A stretch of 64,000 nucleotides of DNA from Pectobacterium atrosepticum (GCA_019056595.1 CP036163.1:1054001-1118000); one strand, 5' to 3'. Counted from the first letter of the stretch, positions 8,300 through 18,159 are shown. Program-made: numbers and translations. Notes: generated from the letters alone by a model not told the origin.

Positions 8300-8830
8300 A
8301 TGGCGAACATTGGTATTTTCTTTGGCACCGATACGGGAAAAACCCGCAAGATCGCCAAAATGATCCATCAAAAATTGGGCGACACGGCGGATTCGCCGGT
8401 CAATATCAACCGCACTTCTCTGGACAGTTTTCTCTCTTATTCGGTTCTGCTGCTCGGCACGCCGACGCTGGGTGAAGGCCAGTTACCGGGGATGAATGCG
8501 GGATGTGAGAACGAGTCATGGCAAGAGTTTATCGCTGAATTGCCTGATGAAGCGCTGGCTGACAAGACGGTCGCCTTGTTCGGATTAGGCGATCAGCAAG
8601 GCTATCCTGATAATTTTGTCAGCGGGATGAAAACCTTATATGACGTGGTTACCGCCTGCGGTGCCAAGGTCATCGGTGCCTGGCCGAATGCTGGTTATGA
8701 TTTCAACACTTCAGCCGCCTTGGTGGATGACCAGTTTGTCGGATTGGTACTGGATCAGGATAACCAGTACGATCTCACGGATGAGCGCCTCGATAGCTGG
8801 TTGGAAACACTCAAGCCCGCTATCGGCTGA
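8300..8830 (+). CDS. nifF: NifF, flavodoxin electron donor to nitrogenase reductase
   Basis: NifF carries electrons from the pyruvate oxidoreductase NifJ to the Fe protein NifH. The 176-residue product is a long-chain flavodoxin with the FMN-phosphate loop GTDTGKT near residue 9, LLGTPTLGEGQLPG near 52, and GLGDQQGYPDNF near 95, which lines the isoalloxazine site. AGGAG lies 8 nt before the ATG. It is monocistronic and divergent from nifLA; the two share a regulatory region of about 380 bp. Confidence 0.96.
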   Translation: MANIGIFFGTDTGKTRKIAKMIHQKLGDTADSPVNINRTSLDSFLSYSVLLLGTPTLGEGQLPGMNAGCENESWQEFIAELPDEALADKTVALFGLGDQQGYPDNFVSGMKTLYDVVTACGAKVIGAWPNAGYDFNTSAALVDDQFVGLVLDQDNQYDLTDERLDSWLETLKPAIG

Positions 8831-8839
8831 TCCGCTAGA

Positions 8840-8865
8840 AGGTGGAGGCCTCAGGCACTCCACCT
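8840..8865 (+). terminator. Hairpin after nifF
   Basis: AGGTGGAG-GCC, loop TCA, GGC-a-CTCCACCT make an 11-bp stem with one bulged A just downstream of the nifF stop. There is no T-run, so it may be a transcript-stabilising or Rho-assisted end rather than a classic terminator. Confidence 0.55.
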
Positions 8866-9063
8866 GAGTTTGCTGACAAAGTACGCTGAGCGGTGATAAT
8901 GGGTAGATCGTAAAGACGCTGCAAGTACGTCCCTGTAAGCTCGGATTGCGCCATCCATGGCGCAAACGCTTTACTCTTCTATCCCATTACCCCCGTTCTC
9001 GTTCCGTAAACAGGTTTGTCAACGGTCTGAGGTAGAAGCCTAATGCTCTCTATCTTTTTATTT

Positions 9064-9861
9064 CTACCCACGGCCCGGCACCAGTTGGACTAACCATTGG
9101 CGTTGCTGTTCTTTCTGACGTTGCAGCAACAGGTGATCATAGGCTTTTGCCAACGCGTCTTCCTGCGCCATCGGCGTTTCTGGGCGGATCGCTTCACATA
9201 ACAGCAGGTGCCATCCTATATCGGTCTCGATGATGGCACTTAACTCCCCTTCGTGTAGCGTAAATAGCGCCTGATCCAGTGACGTAAACAACAGCCCGCG
9301 ACTCACCCATCCCAGCAATCCACCTTCCAACGCCGTCGGACACTGGGAATGACGTTCGGCCAACGTCGCAAACGCGGCGGTGTCCGATTGTAGCTGGCGA
9401 CGCAGCGCAAGAAGCTGCCTGCTAATGGCCTCAGAATCGTCTTCCCCCGTGGTCAGCAGGAGATGCCGGGTCAAACGCTGTTCTGGGCGACAAAAGCGTG
9501 CAGCATGACGCCGATACCACTGTTCGACCTCTGCTGATGTCGGCACTGCTACCTGCTCAGAAATACTCGCTAGCTGTCCCGCCATCAGCACATGGTGCTG
9601 GATCACCGCCGTACGATCGGAGGCAGAGAATCCAGACTGCCGTAAATCAGGTTCCAGCTCCTGTGTTACTGCCTGCACAAGATCTGGCGTCACTGTCGAT
9701 AGGCTATTTTGTGCCGCTTCCACCACAGCTTGTTCCAGCAGCAACTGGCGAGCCAATTGCTGCTGGAGAAGCCGCTGGCGATCCACCGGCAATTGCGTCG
9801 CTGTGGTGTTCCACATTTTTTGCGCCAGACGCCATTCACTAAACCGCTGCCAAGCCAACAT
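9064..9861 (-). CDS. nifM: NifM, parvulin-type prolyl isomerase for Fe protein maturation
   Basis: NifM is a peptidyl-prolyl isomerase needed to fold and activate NifH. The 265-residue protein matches Klebsiella NifM in length. It has a helical N-terminal half and a C-terminal parvulin domain (about 130-250) with RPEQRLTRHLLLT, AFATLAERHSQCP, GGLLGWVSRGLL and GWHLLLCEAIRP. The ATG at 9861 shares its A with the nifZ stop (TGATG); the open frame upstream lies within nifZ and was excluded. It is the last gene of nifUSVWZM. Confidence 0.94.
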   Translation of the reverse strand: MLAWQRFSEWRLAQKMWNTTATQLPVDRQRLLQQQLARQLLLEQAVVEAAQNSLSTVTPDLVQAVTQELEPDLRQSGFSASDRTAVIQHHVLMAGQLASISEQVAVPTSAEVEQWYRRHAARFCRPEQRLTRHLLLTTGEDDSEAISRQLLALRRQLQSDTAAFATLAERHSQCPTALEGGLLGWVSRGLLFTSLDQALFTLHEGELSAIIETDIGWHLLLCEAIRPETPMAQEDALAKAYDHLLLQRQKEQQRQWLVQLVPGRG

Positions 9862-10304
9862 CAGCGATCCTCCTCCGCCAGTTCCAAAACACTGGCAGGG
9901 ACCTGAAACCAGCGTTCTCCGAACATCACCGTATAGCAATCCCCCTGATCTCCTTGACCAGTAGCGAAAATTTGCCCGCGCTGACCAATGTCCACCACCA
10001 GTTCGCCGTTGATGGAAAGCGTTTGCCTGCTATGAACGCCATCACCGTACTGAAAGATGCCAGCATTCCACGGTATTTCCGCCGCGATCAGCTCCTGTTC
10101 GCGGCACCCCACAACGCGATCGCTATCAAGGAAATGCACCTGATAGATCAGTTGGTCCTGAAGAAAAACGCCCCATTCACGCACATATCCTACCGTGCCG
10201 CGCCGTACCAGCAGTTCACCTCGTTTCATTCCTGCCATGGTGCCGTCGTTACGCAACGAACGCACGACGCGCACCGCATCGCCAAATGCAAAGCGCGGTA
10301 TCAT
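9861..10304 (-). CDS. nifZ: NifZ, MoFe protein P-cluster maturation factor
   Basis: NifZ helps form the second P-cluster of the MoFe protein. The 147-residue product has the NifZ SH3-like region: GDAVRVVRSLRNDGT, RGTVGYVREWGVFLQDQLIYQVHFLD and GCREQELI. The C-terminal half (IWNAG..FQYGD onward) follows the enteric NifZ pattern. It overlaps nifW by 4 nt and nifM by 1 nt, so translational coupling is likely. Confidence 0.92.
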   Translation of the reverse strand: MIPRFAFGDAVRVVRSLRNDGTMAGMKRGELLVRRGTVGYVREWGVFLQDQLIYQVHFLDSDRVVGCREQELIAAEIPWNAGIFQYGDGVHSRQTLSINGELVVDIGQRGQIFATGQGDQGDCYTVMFGERWFQVPASVLELAEEDR

Positions 10305-10558
10305 GGTGTGATCTCCGGTTGGTAGCAGCGATAACTTTCTGCCAATAGCCGACGCGCCAACTGCCAGTCAGCATCTTGCACTGCCTCCAGCGCGTTACGC
10401 AGTGGCACCGCCGCACGCAAACGACGGTGAAAATCACTCAACACCGATAAACTACAAATTTGCAGGGCGTGGGGGTCGTATGGCACAGCAAAAAAATCAA
10501 AAAAGGCCTCGGCACTCTCCAGCTCATCAACGCCGGGTAACTGGTAGAACCATTCCAT
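10301..10558 (-). CDS. nifW: NifW, nitrogenase stabilising/protective protein
   Basis: The 85-residue product matches NifW, a small protein that associates with the MoFe protein and helps its maturation or oxygen protection. Characteristic segments are the N-terminal [28 protein letters not shown] and [12 protein letters not shown]. Its start lies 32 nt inside the nifV 3' end, and its end overlaps nifZ by 4 nt. Confidence 0.93.
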   Translation of the reverse strand: MEWFYQLPGVDELESAEAFFDFFAVPYDPHALQICSLSVLSDFHRRLRAAVPLRNALEAVQDADWQLARRLLAESYRCYQPEITP

Positions 10559-11702
10559 CGTTTGCCCTCCCCATCACCGCATCACTGCCACACAGTTCGC
10601 GATACATCTCCAGCAATTCATAATCCAGAGGATTACGCTTCCAGTTTTCCGCAAAAGCGCGGACGCTGCGCAACAGCGCTTCCGTCTCACTCGCCTGCGG
10701 CTGAAAACCTAAACGGGCGAAAATCCCCGCCACCGCTTGCCGTCCCGAATGCTTACCTAGAACCAAACAGAACTCACGCCCCATGAGCGCCGGGTCGATG
10801 CCCTGATAACTGCGGCTGTCGTTTAGCAAAGCTGCGACATGCACGCCGGATTCGTGAGTAAATACCTGCTCCCCCACCAGCGGCTGCTGCTTGTCGATGG
10901 TGCGCTGTGCCGCGCTTGCCACCAGTTGGCACAGCGCGGGCAAACGAGCGAAGTGGATGCCACTGTCACGATCGAGACAGCGTTCCAGCGCTAACGCCAC
11001 GGTTTCCAATGCAGCATTACCTGCCCGTTCCCCCAGACCCAACACCGTGGTATTAACATGGGAAACGCCAGCCTCTATCGCTGCCAGCGTATTGGCCGTA
11101 GCCAGCCCAAGATCGTTATGCGCATGCATTTCAATCTCACCGCCCCAGTTTTGCCGCAAGGTACTGATACGGGCGAAGGTGGAGAACGGGTCAAGCACGC
11201 CCAGCGTATCCGCAAAGCGCAGCCGTTCAGCCCCTGCTGCATCGGCAGCAATCGCTATCTGACGCAAGGTGTCATCGCTAGCGCGCGATGCATCTTCACA
11301 GCCGACACACACACGTAACCCTTGCTGACGAGCCTGAGCAATCAGCGAGGAAAGCTGTGCCAATAAGACGTTAAGCGGCTGACGCAGCTTCTGTTCGCGC
11401 AATCGATCCGATGCAGGAACCGAGATATCCACCCAATTCATGCCCAGATCGGCACTTTGCCGGATTTCCAGCGCATTCATCCGGCACCAGGTCATCAGCA
11501 CCGTGTCCGGCAGGCGGCGGCGAATAACCGCAATACGCGCCCGTTCATCGTCTCCCATCGCCGGGGTGCCCACTTCCAACGCGGTCACCCCAGCATCAAC
11601 TAATGCCTCGGCAATCGCCAGTTTTTCGCTGGCGCGAAACGCTACGCCGGGGCTCTGCTCACCATCACGCAGCGTAGTGTCATTGATAATGATATCCGCC
11701 AT
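10527..11702 (-). CDS. nifV: NifV, homocitrate synthase
   Basis: NifV condenses acetyl-CoA and 2-oxoglutarate to homocitrate, the organic ligand of FeMo-co. The 391-residue protein has the HMGL/isopropylmalate-synthase signature near the N-terminus ([16 protein letters not shown]), the metal-binding HAHNDLG near residue 200, and [12 protein letters not shown]. The ATG at 11702 gives the family N-terminus [16 protein letters not shown]; the frame continues 34 codons upstream without homology. It runs slightly longer than Klebsiella NifV. Confidence 0.95.
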   Translation of the reverse strand: MADIIINDTTLRDGEQSPGVAFRASEKLAIAEALVDAGVTALEVGTPAMGDDERARIAVIRRRLPDTVLMTWCRMNALEIRQSADLGMNWVDISVPASDRLREQKLRQPLNVLLAQLSSLIAQARQQGLRVCVGCEDASRASDDTLRQIAIAADAAGAERLRFADTLGVLDPFSTFARISTLRQNWGGEIEMHAHNDLGLATANTLAAIEAGVSHVNTTVLGLGERAGNAALETVALALERCLDRDSGIHFARLPALCQLVASAAQRTIDKQQPLVGEQVFTHESGVHVAALLNDSRSYQGIDPALMGREFCLVLGKHSGRQAVAGIFARLGFQPQASETEALLRSVRAFAENWKRNPLDYELLEMYRELCGSDAVMGRANDGMVLPVTRR

Positions 11703-11715
11703 GCCGTTCCCCTTA

Positions 11716-12924
11716 TCAGCCATAGGTCGGCATAAACTCGCCGCCGGATACCGTCTGAGGCTTACCTTGCTGCCAATAAGGTGACAGGGTGCGCAGCCGT
11801 TCAATAATCGGCGGTAGTGCCGTAATCACCTGATCGATCTCTTTCTCGCGGGTGTAGCGCGATAGCGAAAAACGAATGCTGCCGTGAGCGGCCGTATAGG
11901 GAATATTCATGGCGCGCATCACGTGGGAGGGTTCGAGCGAGCCAGATGTGCAGGCGCTGCCGCTGGAGGCGGCAATACCGACATGATTGAGCAGCAGCAG
12001 AATGGCTTCTCCTTCAATAAACTCGAAGGCAATATTGAGCGTATTGGGCGTGCGCGGTTGCCCCTCGCCCATCACGATTACGCTGGGAATCACCTGCGCC
12101 AGCCCCTTTTGTAAACGGTCACGCAGGGGTTCCACCGCCGCACTCATCATCGGTAGATGCACGTCCGCCAATTCACAGGCACTGCCCATGCCGACAATAC
12201 CCGCAATATTCTCAGTGCCGGCACGGCGTCCACGCTCTTGATGCCCCCCGCGCAGCAGCGGGCGAAACCGAGTAGAGCGGCGTAGGTAGAGGCATCCGAC
12301 CCCTTTCGGGCCATGAATTTTGTGCGCAGAGCAAGACAACATGTCGATGTCACAGCTCGATAATACAATGGGGATTTTCCCGACCGCCTGTACCGCGTCA
12401 CAGTGAAACAACGCCCCCTGTTCATGAGCCAGTGATGCCATTTCACGCACCGGAAACAACACGCCGGTTTCGTTATTCGCCCACATCATCGTCACCAGCG
12501 CGACACGGTCACTCAGCAGGGCGCGGTATTGCGCCATATCCAGTTCGCCCTGCGCAGAAACACCAATCTGATGGATGGTATAACCTTGCCGGGCAAGGTG
12601 CTCACAGACTTCCAGAGTGGCGGGATGCTCTACGGCACTGATGATGATCTCACGCCGTTCCGGTGCCAACGCCACAGCGGAATGAATGGCGGTGGACGTT
12701 GCTTCGGTGGCACATGATGTGAAGATGATTTCGCTGTCATAGCGCGCGCCTAGCAGGCTGGCAACCTGCTGGCGCGCTTTCTCCAGCGCACCCCGACAGG
12801 GCGTGCCGAAATCATGAATCGACGACGGATTACCGTAATAATCGGTCAGGAATGGCATCATGGCTTCCAGCACCATCGGATCGAGACGGGTGGTGGCATT
12901 GTTATCGAGATAAATGTTTTTCAT
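11716..12924 (-). CDS. nifS: NifS, cysteine desulfurase for nitrogenase Fe-S clusters
   Basis: NifS is a PLP enzyme that takes sulfur from cysteine and passes it to NifU. The 402-residue protein has the start [16 protein letters not shown], the PLP lysine in [11 protein letters not shown] near residue 202, [15 protein letters not shown], and the persulfide cysteine in SSGSACTSG near residue 325. It lies 30 bp downstream of nifU and 13 bp upstream of nifV. Confidence 0.96.
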   Translation of the reverse strand: MKNIYLDNNATTRLDPMVLEAMMPFLTDYYGNPSSIHDFGTPCRGALEKARQQVASLLGARYDSEIIFTSCATEATSTAIHSAVALAPERREIIISAVEHPATLEVCEHLARQGYTIHQIGVSAQGELDMAQYRALLSDRVALVTMMWANNETGVLFPVREMASLAHEQGALFHCDAVQAVGKIPIVLSSCDIDMLSCSAHKIHGPKGVGCLYLRRSTRFRPLLRGGHQERGRRAGTENIAGIVGMGSACELADVHLPMMSAAVEPLRDRLQKGLAQVIPSVIVMGEGQPRTPNTLNIAFEFIEGEAILLLLNHVGIAASSGSACTSGSLEPSHVMRAMNIPYTAAHGSIRFSLSRYTREKEIDQVITALPPIIERLRTLSPYWQQGKPQTVSGGEFMPTYG

Positions 12925-12954
12925 GTGCGCTGCCTCGCTGAACAGTTAATAAGC

Positions 12955-13794
12955 TCACGCGGCCTGTGCCGCAACCACTTCCATATAGCGCCCCGTGCGC
13001 TCAACCAGCTTTTGTTGCAGCCAAGCGAGCGTCATGTCGGTCATCATGCATCCCTGGCAACTGCCCGACAGGCTGACCGTCACCTGATGATCGCTGACGT
13101 TGAGTAGCGCCATGTCACCGCCATCGGCCTGAATATACGGGCGCAGTTCCGCCACCACGTCAGCGACCAGTCGCCACGCGGAAGTCTCCACCTCCGGCAC
13201 CTTGAATTTTTCAGGCAGCGCTGCCTGTTCTTCGATAATTTCCGCTAATGCCAGCTCGATCTTTTCATGGCACGCCGTGCAACCGCCGCCCGCTTTGGTG
13301 TAGTTGATTACTTCTTCCAAGGTGGTCAAGCCATTGGCCACCACCGCACGACGGATCTGGCCTTCATCCACGGCGAAGCATTTGCAAATCAGCGCCCCTT
13401 CCTCATGGTCATCCTCCAGCGTCTCACCACGGTAATTGGCGATAGCCGCACGTAGCGCTTCCTGCCCCATCACAGAACAGTGCATTTTTTCTGGCGGCAG
13501 CCCATCGAGATAATCTGCGATTTGCTGATTGGTGACCTGCTCCGCCTCATGCAGAGTGCGGCCAATAATCAACTCAGTCAGCGCCGAGGAGGAAGCAATC
13601 GCGCTCCCACAGCCGAAGGTTTGAAAACCGGCCTCCTGAATCGTTTCCGTGCCCGGATCCACACGCAGCATTAAGCGTAAGGCATCACCGCAACTGAGCG
13701 AACCGACATCACCAACGGCATTCGCCTGTTCCACCACGCGGGCGTTACGCGGGTTAAAAAAATGGTCTTTTACTTTCTCGGAATAGTTCCACAT
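12955..13794 (-). CDS. nifU: NifU, Fe-S cluster scaffold
   Basis: NifU assembles [Fe-S] clusters with sulfur from NifS and delivers them to nitrogenase components. The 279-residue product has the three-part layout. There is an IscU-like domain (1-125) with conserved Cys in [15 protein letters not shown] and KMHCSV. A central permanent [2Fe-2S] region follows (about 137-175; CKCF and GGGCTACH). A C-terminal Nfu domain holds CQGCM near residue 252. It is the first gene of nifUSVWZM, downstream of a sigma-54 promoter. Confidence 0.96.
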   Translation of the reverse strand: MWNYSEKVKDHFFNPRNARVVEQANAVGDVGSLSCGDALRLMLRVDPGTETIQEAGFQTFGCGSAIASSSALTELIIGRTLHEAEQVTNQQIADYLDGLPPEKMHCSVMGQEALRAAIANYRGETLEDDHEEGALICKCFAVDEGQIRRAVVANGLTTLEEVINYTKAGGGCTACHEKIELALAEIIEEQAALPEKFKVPEVETSAWRLVADVVAELRPYIQADGGDMALLNVSDHQVTVSLSGSCQGCMMTDMTLAWLQQKLVERTGRYMEVVAAQAA

Positions 13795-13878
13795 GCTCTC
13801 AGCTCCCTACGATGCAGATAAGCAGAACCCTAAGGCTCCGGCCCCCGCATAGGCGTTATGGACGGGTTAGCTCAAAAC

Positions 13879-13897
13879 AAGCAAATGTGATGCCATT
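13879..13897 (-). promoter_or_regulatory. nifU sigma-54 promoter (-24/-12)
   Basis: On the minus strand GAATGGCATCACATTTGCTT contains TGGCA and TTTGC with GG-N10-GC spacing. The predicted start near 13869 gives a leader of about 75 nt to the nifU ATG. Confidence 0.85.
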
Positions 13898-13940
13898 CAC
13901 AAAAATACATTGCAATCAATGTGATGGGGAAATTCGCCAT

Positions 13941-13969
13941 AAAAAAAACCGCGATGAATGTCGCGGTTT
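13941..13969 (-). terminator. Intrinsic terminator of the nifENX operon
   Basis: On the minus strand AAACCGCGA, a 6-nt loop and TCGCGGTTT form a 9-bp stem followed by eight T residues in total. It sits 52 bp after the nifX stop and before the nifU promoter, separating the two operons. Confidence 0.9.
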
Positions 13970-13979
13970 ATGTCGGTTT

Positions 13980-13995
13980 TGTCGTACAGACGACA
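13980..13995. promoter_or_regulatory. NifA upstream activator sequence of nifU
   Basis: TGTCGTACAGACGACA fits TGT-N10-ACA, with near-palindromic inner bases. It lies about 118 bp upstream of the predicted nifU start, between the nifX stop and the nifENX terminator. Confidence 0.85.
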
Positions 13996-14020
13996 TTGTT
14001 GCGGGTTATGCCGTAATGAT

Positions 14021-14488
14021 TCAGGAGGCGTCATCTTCCTCACGCCATTCGGTTTCCACCATCAGTTGCTGGAAGCGATCCGGATCCCGTTGGCGACGTC
14101 GGGTAGCCTGTTCACTATCCACCCAACATTGTTGGATTTGCTGCAATAGCTGTGCAATGGAAGTCGCCTCTGGTACGCGGATGGCGCGAACGCCGACCTG
14201 CAACAATTGACGGAAGACCGTCTCGCCAATCGCCACACAATAAAGGGTGACACACTCTTCCAATGCACTGATACGGCTGGCGAGTTTGTCTTCGCCATGC
14301 CCGTATTCCACGTTAAAATCCACCACCTTCAGCAGCCTGACTTCATGTTGTTTGACGCCATAAACCACCAGACGTGGCGTCGCGCCAAAATGCTGGTCCA
14401 CATGGTGGTAATCTGAGCTGGCGAAAGCGACTTGCATCGACCACACCGCCGAACTGATGGTGCTGAGATTGCGGTTAACATGCTGCAT
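14021..14488 (-). CDS. nifX: NifX, FeMo-co biosynthesis carrier
   Basis: NifX binds NifB-co and VK-cluster intermediates and passes them to NifEN. The 155-residue protein shows the NifX/NafY cofactor-binding fold: MQVAFASSDYHHVDQHFGAT, VVYGVKQHEVRLLKVVDF, LYCVAIGETVFRQLLQVGVRAIRV. Its start lies 14 nt inside nifN. It is the last gene of nifENX and is followed by a clear terminator. Confidence 0.94.
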   Translation of the reverse strand: MQHVNRNLSTISSAVWSMQVAFASSDYHHVDQHFGATPRLVVYGVKQHEVRLLKVVDFNVEYGHGEDKLASRISALEECVTLYCVAIGETVFRQLLQVGVRAIRVPEATSIAQLLQQIQQCWVDSEQATRRRQRDPDRFQQLMVETEWREEDDAS

Positions 14489-15860
14489 GTTCCACCCCCT
14501 GACGCCTCACTGCCGGAAATTGCTGCCGCAGTGGCGAGTGATAAGCGGGCACCGGATGATGTTCATTCAGCAACCGATTCGCCAATTCGAACAGCGTATC
14601 GCGCATGCCCGCATATCCTTGGCGCACACGACGAAATTCGCCAAGACGGTCATATATGGGAAACCCAGCACGAATCAGCGGAATACCACATTGCTCAGCC
14701 AACCCTGCGGCATGAGAATTGGCGACCAGTAGATGCGCGGGGGTTTTAATCAGCAGATCCTGCATATCCTCAAGATCGCCGATCAGAACCTGCTCAACCG
14801 GCAGGTTCAGTAACCCGGGTTGGCTCACGGGCGCGACCACTGGTCCCGGCACCATGCCTTGGCTAAGGGCGAAGTCGCTCCAGGCCGCCAGCACATCCCC
14901 CTCTGCGGCCAACGCGATGGCTTTATCCTGTAATGCCATATGACAATCGATCATCGCATCCTGCAACTGACCTCGCTGACGGTCAATCCAGGCAGGTACG
15001 TCACGCCCAGAGAGCTGTTGCAGGTGGTGGATAAAGGCATCCATGGTTGTAAGCGTCATCAGGTGCGGTAAATTTAATGCCACGCCACGACTACGCTGCG
15101 CCAGTAAACCCGCCGCGCGCTGGAGCGACACACCCAGCGTGATGGTGCTCAGGCTTTGCCCCATCTGCTCAATATTGCGTAACACCGCCCCGCCTTGGGT
15201 AACAGATTGGTAATCGCCACTCGCGAGATGACCATCCAACGACTGTGACAGATCCGGTAGCAGTATCGGTTGCAGGCCAAACGCCTCGACATAGCTGCGG
15301 ATAAGCTCCACATCCCCCGGCGTAAACACATGGCTGAGCAGCAAGTTAACGCGACGGTTGCGCATACCTGCGGGCGGTTTTTCTGGGATCCATTGTGTAA
15401 TCACCCCTTCCAGCACCGCGCTGTAGCCATTTTCCAACGATCCATAGAAATCTGGCGTATTGACCGTGAGCAACGCCGTCGATTTAAAACGCGGATTATC
15501 AGCGCGGAATTCGCTTACCGCACGCGTCATATCGCTACCTTGTGCTTCCGACAAGCCGGTACTGATGATGACAATCGCCTTAGGCGCATTGCGCTGACAC
15601 AATGTGCTCAAGGCCGTCAAAATATTGCTGTCTGACCCCATTACCGTCGTGGTGGGATCCATGCCGGTGGACTGGAGCGGAATGGGATCGTGAAAATGCT
15701 GAATAAAAAACACCTTGGCAAAGGCACTACAACCCTGAGCGCCATGAACCAGAGGAATGCAGTGTTCAATACCCTGACTGGCCAGAATCGCCCCCAGAGG
15801 CTGCCCACTTTTAATTGGACTGGTCGCCAGCGGCTTTTTGTTACGAATAACCTGAGCCAT
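14475..15860 (-). CDS. nifN: NifN, FeMo-co scaffold beta subunit
   Basis: NifN pairs with NifE in an alpha2-beta2 scaffold, related to NifDK, on which NifB-co matures to FeMo-co. The 461-residue product has the NifK-like start with SPIKSGQPLGAILASQGIEHCIPLVHGAQGCSAF, including the cluster-ligand Cys in HGAQGC, then VIISTGLSEAQGSD, where the third NifK cysteine is absent as expected for NifN. It starts 9 nt after nifE. Confidence 0.95.
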   Translation of the reverse strand: MAQVIRNKKPLATSPIKSGQPLGAILASQGIEHCIPLVHGAQGCSAFAKVFFIQHFHDPIPLQSTGMDPTTTVMGSDSNILTALSTLCQRNAPKAIVIISTGLSEAQGSDMTRAVSEFRADNPRFKSTALLTVNTPDFYGSLENGYSAVLEGVITQWIPEKPPAGMRNRRVNLLLSHVFTPGDVELIRSYVEAFGLQPILLPDLSQSLDGHLASGDYQSVTQGGAVLRNIEQMGQSLSTITLGVSLQRAAGLLAQRSRGVALNLPHLMTLTTMDAFIHHLQQLSGRDVPAWIDRQRGQLQDAMIDCHMALQDKAIALAAEGDVLAAWSDFALSQGMVPGPVVAPVSQPGLLNLPVEQVLIGDLEDMQDLLIKTPAHLLVANSHAAGLAEQCGIPLIRAGFPIYDRLGEFRRVRQGYAGMRDTLFELANRLLNEHHPVPAYHSPLRQQFPAVRRQGVEHAAC

Positions 15861-15869
15861 AATTTGCTC

Positions 15870-17243
15870 CTAATGCCAAGGGGCACGTTGATGAGTCTGC
15901 GCCCAAATCGGGCTTTCCAGCGTCAGGCATAGCTGTTCCGCCAGCGTCACAATACCGCGATACCCTGCGTAAGCGTGCTCGCGCTCCTGATTGATATCGA
16001 GGAACGGCAACCGGGCCTTATAGGCGGTGTACATGTTGCGCCCCCCGGCGATCATCAGGTCAGCGCCATAGCGATACGCCACATCCAGCAAGGTGCGCGC
16101 ATTCCCCTCATCCAGCATGATGGCATCATCCCCCATCAGTTCGCGGATACGCTGTTTGTCTTCCTCGGTAGATTTACGTGTCCCAGTCGCCACCACGGTC
16201 ATACCGAGATCCTGCAAAGCCGAGACCACCGACCAGGATTTTACGCCTCCGGTATAGAGCAGTACCTTGCGCCCTTGCAGGCGTGCACGATACGGAGCCA
16301 ACGCCTGTTGCGCCGTCGCTTCTTCTCGCGCAATCACGGTTTCCGTACGCTGTATCAGGTCGGGGTCGTCTAGCATGGCCGCGAGCTGACGCAGCGCATC
16401 GGACATGGCACGCACACCATAGAAGCTGCCTTCAAACCACGGCGTGCCATAACGTTGTTCCAGCGTGCGCGCCACGTTGATCAACGCACGCGAGCACACC
16501 AGCATGTTGACCTGAGCACGATGCATCGTCTGGATTTCGGCAAAGCGCCCATCGCCGGATAAATTGCCCAACACGCGGATACCCAGTTCATCCAGCAGCG
16601 GCTGCACATGCCAAAATTCACCAGCAATGTTGAACTCACCAATCAAGCCAATATCGTGACGCTGTGCGTGGGAAAACGCGGTGTCATCCCGCCACGGCGC
16701 GGGTTCACGCGTCCCAATCACCTGTTTTGCCATCACTTCCCCTGCCAGACGGTTACCCAGATTCTTGCTGCCGTAGAATCCGGCGGCATCCACCGCAATC
16801 ACCGGAACCCCTACCGCGACCGACGCTGCCCGGCACACCGCTTCAATATCATCGCCCTCCATCGCCGGGACACAGGTGTTGTAGATAAAAACGGCGGCAG
16901 GGTCATATCGCTCCACGATATGGCGCACGGCATGAAACAGCCGCCGCTCACCACGCCCCATGATCACATCCTGTTCATTGAGGTCGGTGGTAAACCCTAG
17001 ACGATTGATCGCTGGCCCGGAACTTTGGCTACCACGGTTATCCCATGAACTGCCCGCGCAACCGATAGGGCCATGCACCAGATGGGCAACATCCGCCAGC
17101 GGCAGCAGCGTAATTTGCGCCCCGTCAAACGCACAGCCGCCTGCCGTCGCGCCAGGCTTAGGCGCACTGCATCCCGATTTTTGTTTGTGGTTATGTTCGC
17201 AGGCGGGCTCATCGAGCAACGCCAAAATTTCATTTCCCTTCAT
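15870..17243 (-). CDS. nifE: NifE, FeMo-co scaffold alpha subunit
   Basis: NifE is the alpha subunit of the NifEN scaffold. The 457-residue protein has [36 protein letters not shown], with Cys positions equivalent to the NifD P-cluster ligands, [15 protein letters not shown], and [22 protein letters not shown]. It heads nifENX with its own sigma-54 promoter and two overlapping NifA sites. In related clusters nifE follows nifY directly; here a 2.4-kb transposon-like cassette separates them. Confidence 0.95.
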   Translation of the reverse strand: MKGNEILALLDEPACEHNHKQKSGCSAPKPGATAGGCAFDGAQITLLPLADVAHLVHGPIGCAGSSWDNRGSQSSGPAINRLGFTTDLNEQDVIMGRGERRLFHAVRHIVERYDPAAVFIYNTCVPAMEGDDIEAVCRAASVAVGVPVIAVDAAGFYGSKNLGNRLAGEVMAKQVIGTREPAPWRDDTAFSHAQRHDIGLIGEFNIAGEFWHVQPLLDELGIRVLGNLSGDGRFAEIQTMHRAQVNMLVCSRALINVARTLEQRYGTPWFEGSFYGVRAMSDALRQLAAMLDDPDLIQRTETVIAREEATAQQALAPYRARLQGRKVLLYTGGVKSWSVVSALQDLGMTVVATGTRKSTEEDKQRIRELMGDDAIMLDEGNARTLLDVAYRYGADLMIAGGRNMYTAYKARLPFLDINQEREHAYAGYRGIVTLAEQLCLTLESPIWAQTHQRAPWH

Positions 17244-17285
17244 CTTTGCCCTCTTCGAGTCGGTTGACCTTACTCAACTCTTTTT

Positions 17286-17304
17286 GTGCAATTCACGGGC
17301 CATA
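17286..17304 (-). promoter_or_regulatory. nifE sigma-54 promoter (-24/-12)
   Basis: On the minus strand TATGGCCCGTGAATTGCAC shows TGGC and TTGCA elements with GG-N10-GC spacing. The predicted start is near 17276, 33 nt before the nifE ATG. Confidence 0.85.
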
Positions 17305-17335
17305 AATTAATTAATTATTTTCAATCAGATAGGTT

Positions 17336-17351
17336 TGTCGCCTTTGTGACA
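17336..17351. promoter_or_regulatory. NifA upstream activator sequence 1 of nifE
   Basis: TGTCGCCTTTGTGACA fits TGT-N10-ACA. It lies about 67 bp upstream of the predicted nifE start and overlaps the second site by 7 bp, inside a 27-bp perfect inverted repeat. Confidence 0.75.
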
Positions 17352-17360
17352 AAGGCGACA
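17345..17360. promoter_or_regulatory. NifA upstream activator sequence 2 of nifE
   Basis: TGTGACAAAGGCGACA fits TGT-N10-ACA. Its centre is 9 bp from that of site 1, so both can hardly be filled by separate dimers at once. The cassette insertion point is only 27 bp further upstream and leaves both sites intact. Confidence 0.75.
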
Positions 17361-17391
17361 ATAGCGGAATATTGAGGGGAGTGGTGTTACT

Positions 17392-17429
17392 GGGCTCCGT
17401 TTGGATATCGAAAATTATTGTACGTTAAG
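17392..17429 (+). repeat. Left 38-bp terminal inverted repeat of the cassette
   Basis: It begins GGGCTCCGTTTGGATATCG and ends TTGTACGTTAAG. All 38 bases match the right repeat in inverse orientation. Confidence 0.95.
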
Positions 17430-17532
17430 GCTATTTTTTGTACTAACTGACAGCCATTGATCAAGCAGATAGAACAACACGATTAGGGTCAGACACATCG
17501 AAAACAGAATCGCATACGGGTTTAATTACACG

Positions 17533-18141
17533 CTACAAACGTGCGGTGTCCCATAATTTCATTATTTGCGCGATGCCCCGTAGTGTCTCTTTCAGCGGCA
17601 CATTATCCCGGGCGAGCGTCGATATTCCCACCAGAAAACTGTCAAAACAGACCGCCTGGGAAAGGGTATCCTCACCATTAACAAGCTCACCGCTGTTTAT
17701 GCCTCTCTGTAAGCAATGCTTTATTCCCTCCCTGGTGTGACGCCTTGACTCAGCAAGGGGCTTCAGGAGATCCCCGTTTTCATCAGAGCATAGGGGCATT
17801 ACGCTGAGCGCAACCATACATCCCCGAGGATGCCCGGGTTCGTACTGCATTTTTGCCGAATTCGTTAATGCCATCTCCAGCGCCTGTCGTGGAGGCAGGT
17901 TGGGATCCCAGAGCGATGATGTTACCTGTGCATGTGTTTTCAGATAACAATCAACTGCCTCGTTAAAAAGAGAGGCTTTCGAACCAAACGCCGCATAAAA
18001 ACTGGGCGCACTGATCCCTTTGCCTATCGAGGCCTTCAGGTGGGCAAGTGATGTTGCCTCATAACCCTGTTCCCAGAAAAGATGCATTGCCTGTACGACA
18101 GCTTCATCTCTGTCAAACTGCCTTGGTCTGCCTGTTTTCAT
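17533..18141 (-). CDS. TetR-family repressor of the cassette
   Basis: The 202-residue protein has an N-terminal TetR helix-turn-helix (about 10-58: FDRDEAVVQAMHLFWEQGYEATSLAHLK through SAPSFYAAFGSKASLF) and a helical ligand-binding half. Such proteins repress divergent efflux genes until a toxic ligand binds. It is divergent from the MFS gene, with two near-identical operator candidates between them. It points toward nifE, and no intrinsic terminator is seen after it. It lies wholly inside the Tn3-type cassette and was presumably acquired with it. Confidence 0.88.
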   Translation of the reverse strand: MKTGRPRQFDRDEAVVQAMHLFWEQGYEATSLAHLKASIGKGISAPSFYAAFGSKASLFNEAVDCYLKTHAQVTSSLWDPNLPPRQALEMALTNSAKMQYEPGHPRGCMVALSVMPLCSDENGDLLKPLAESRRHTREGIKHCLQRGINSGELVNGEDTLSQAVCFDSFLVGISTLARDNVPLKETLRGIAQIMKLWDTARL

Positions 18142-18159
18142 GATCCTGCCCTCCTTAAA

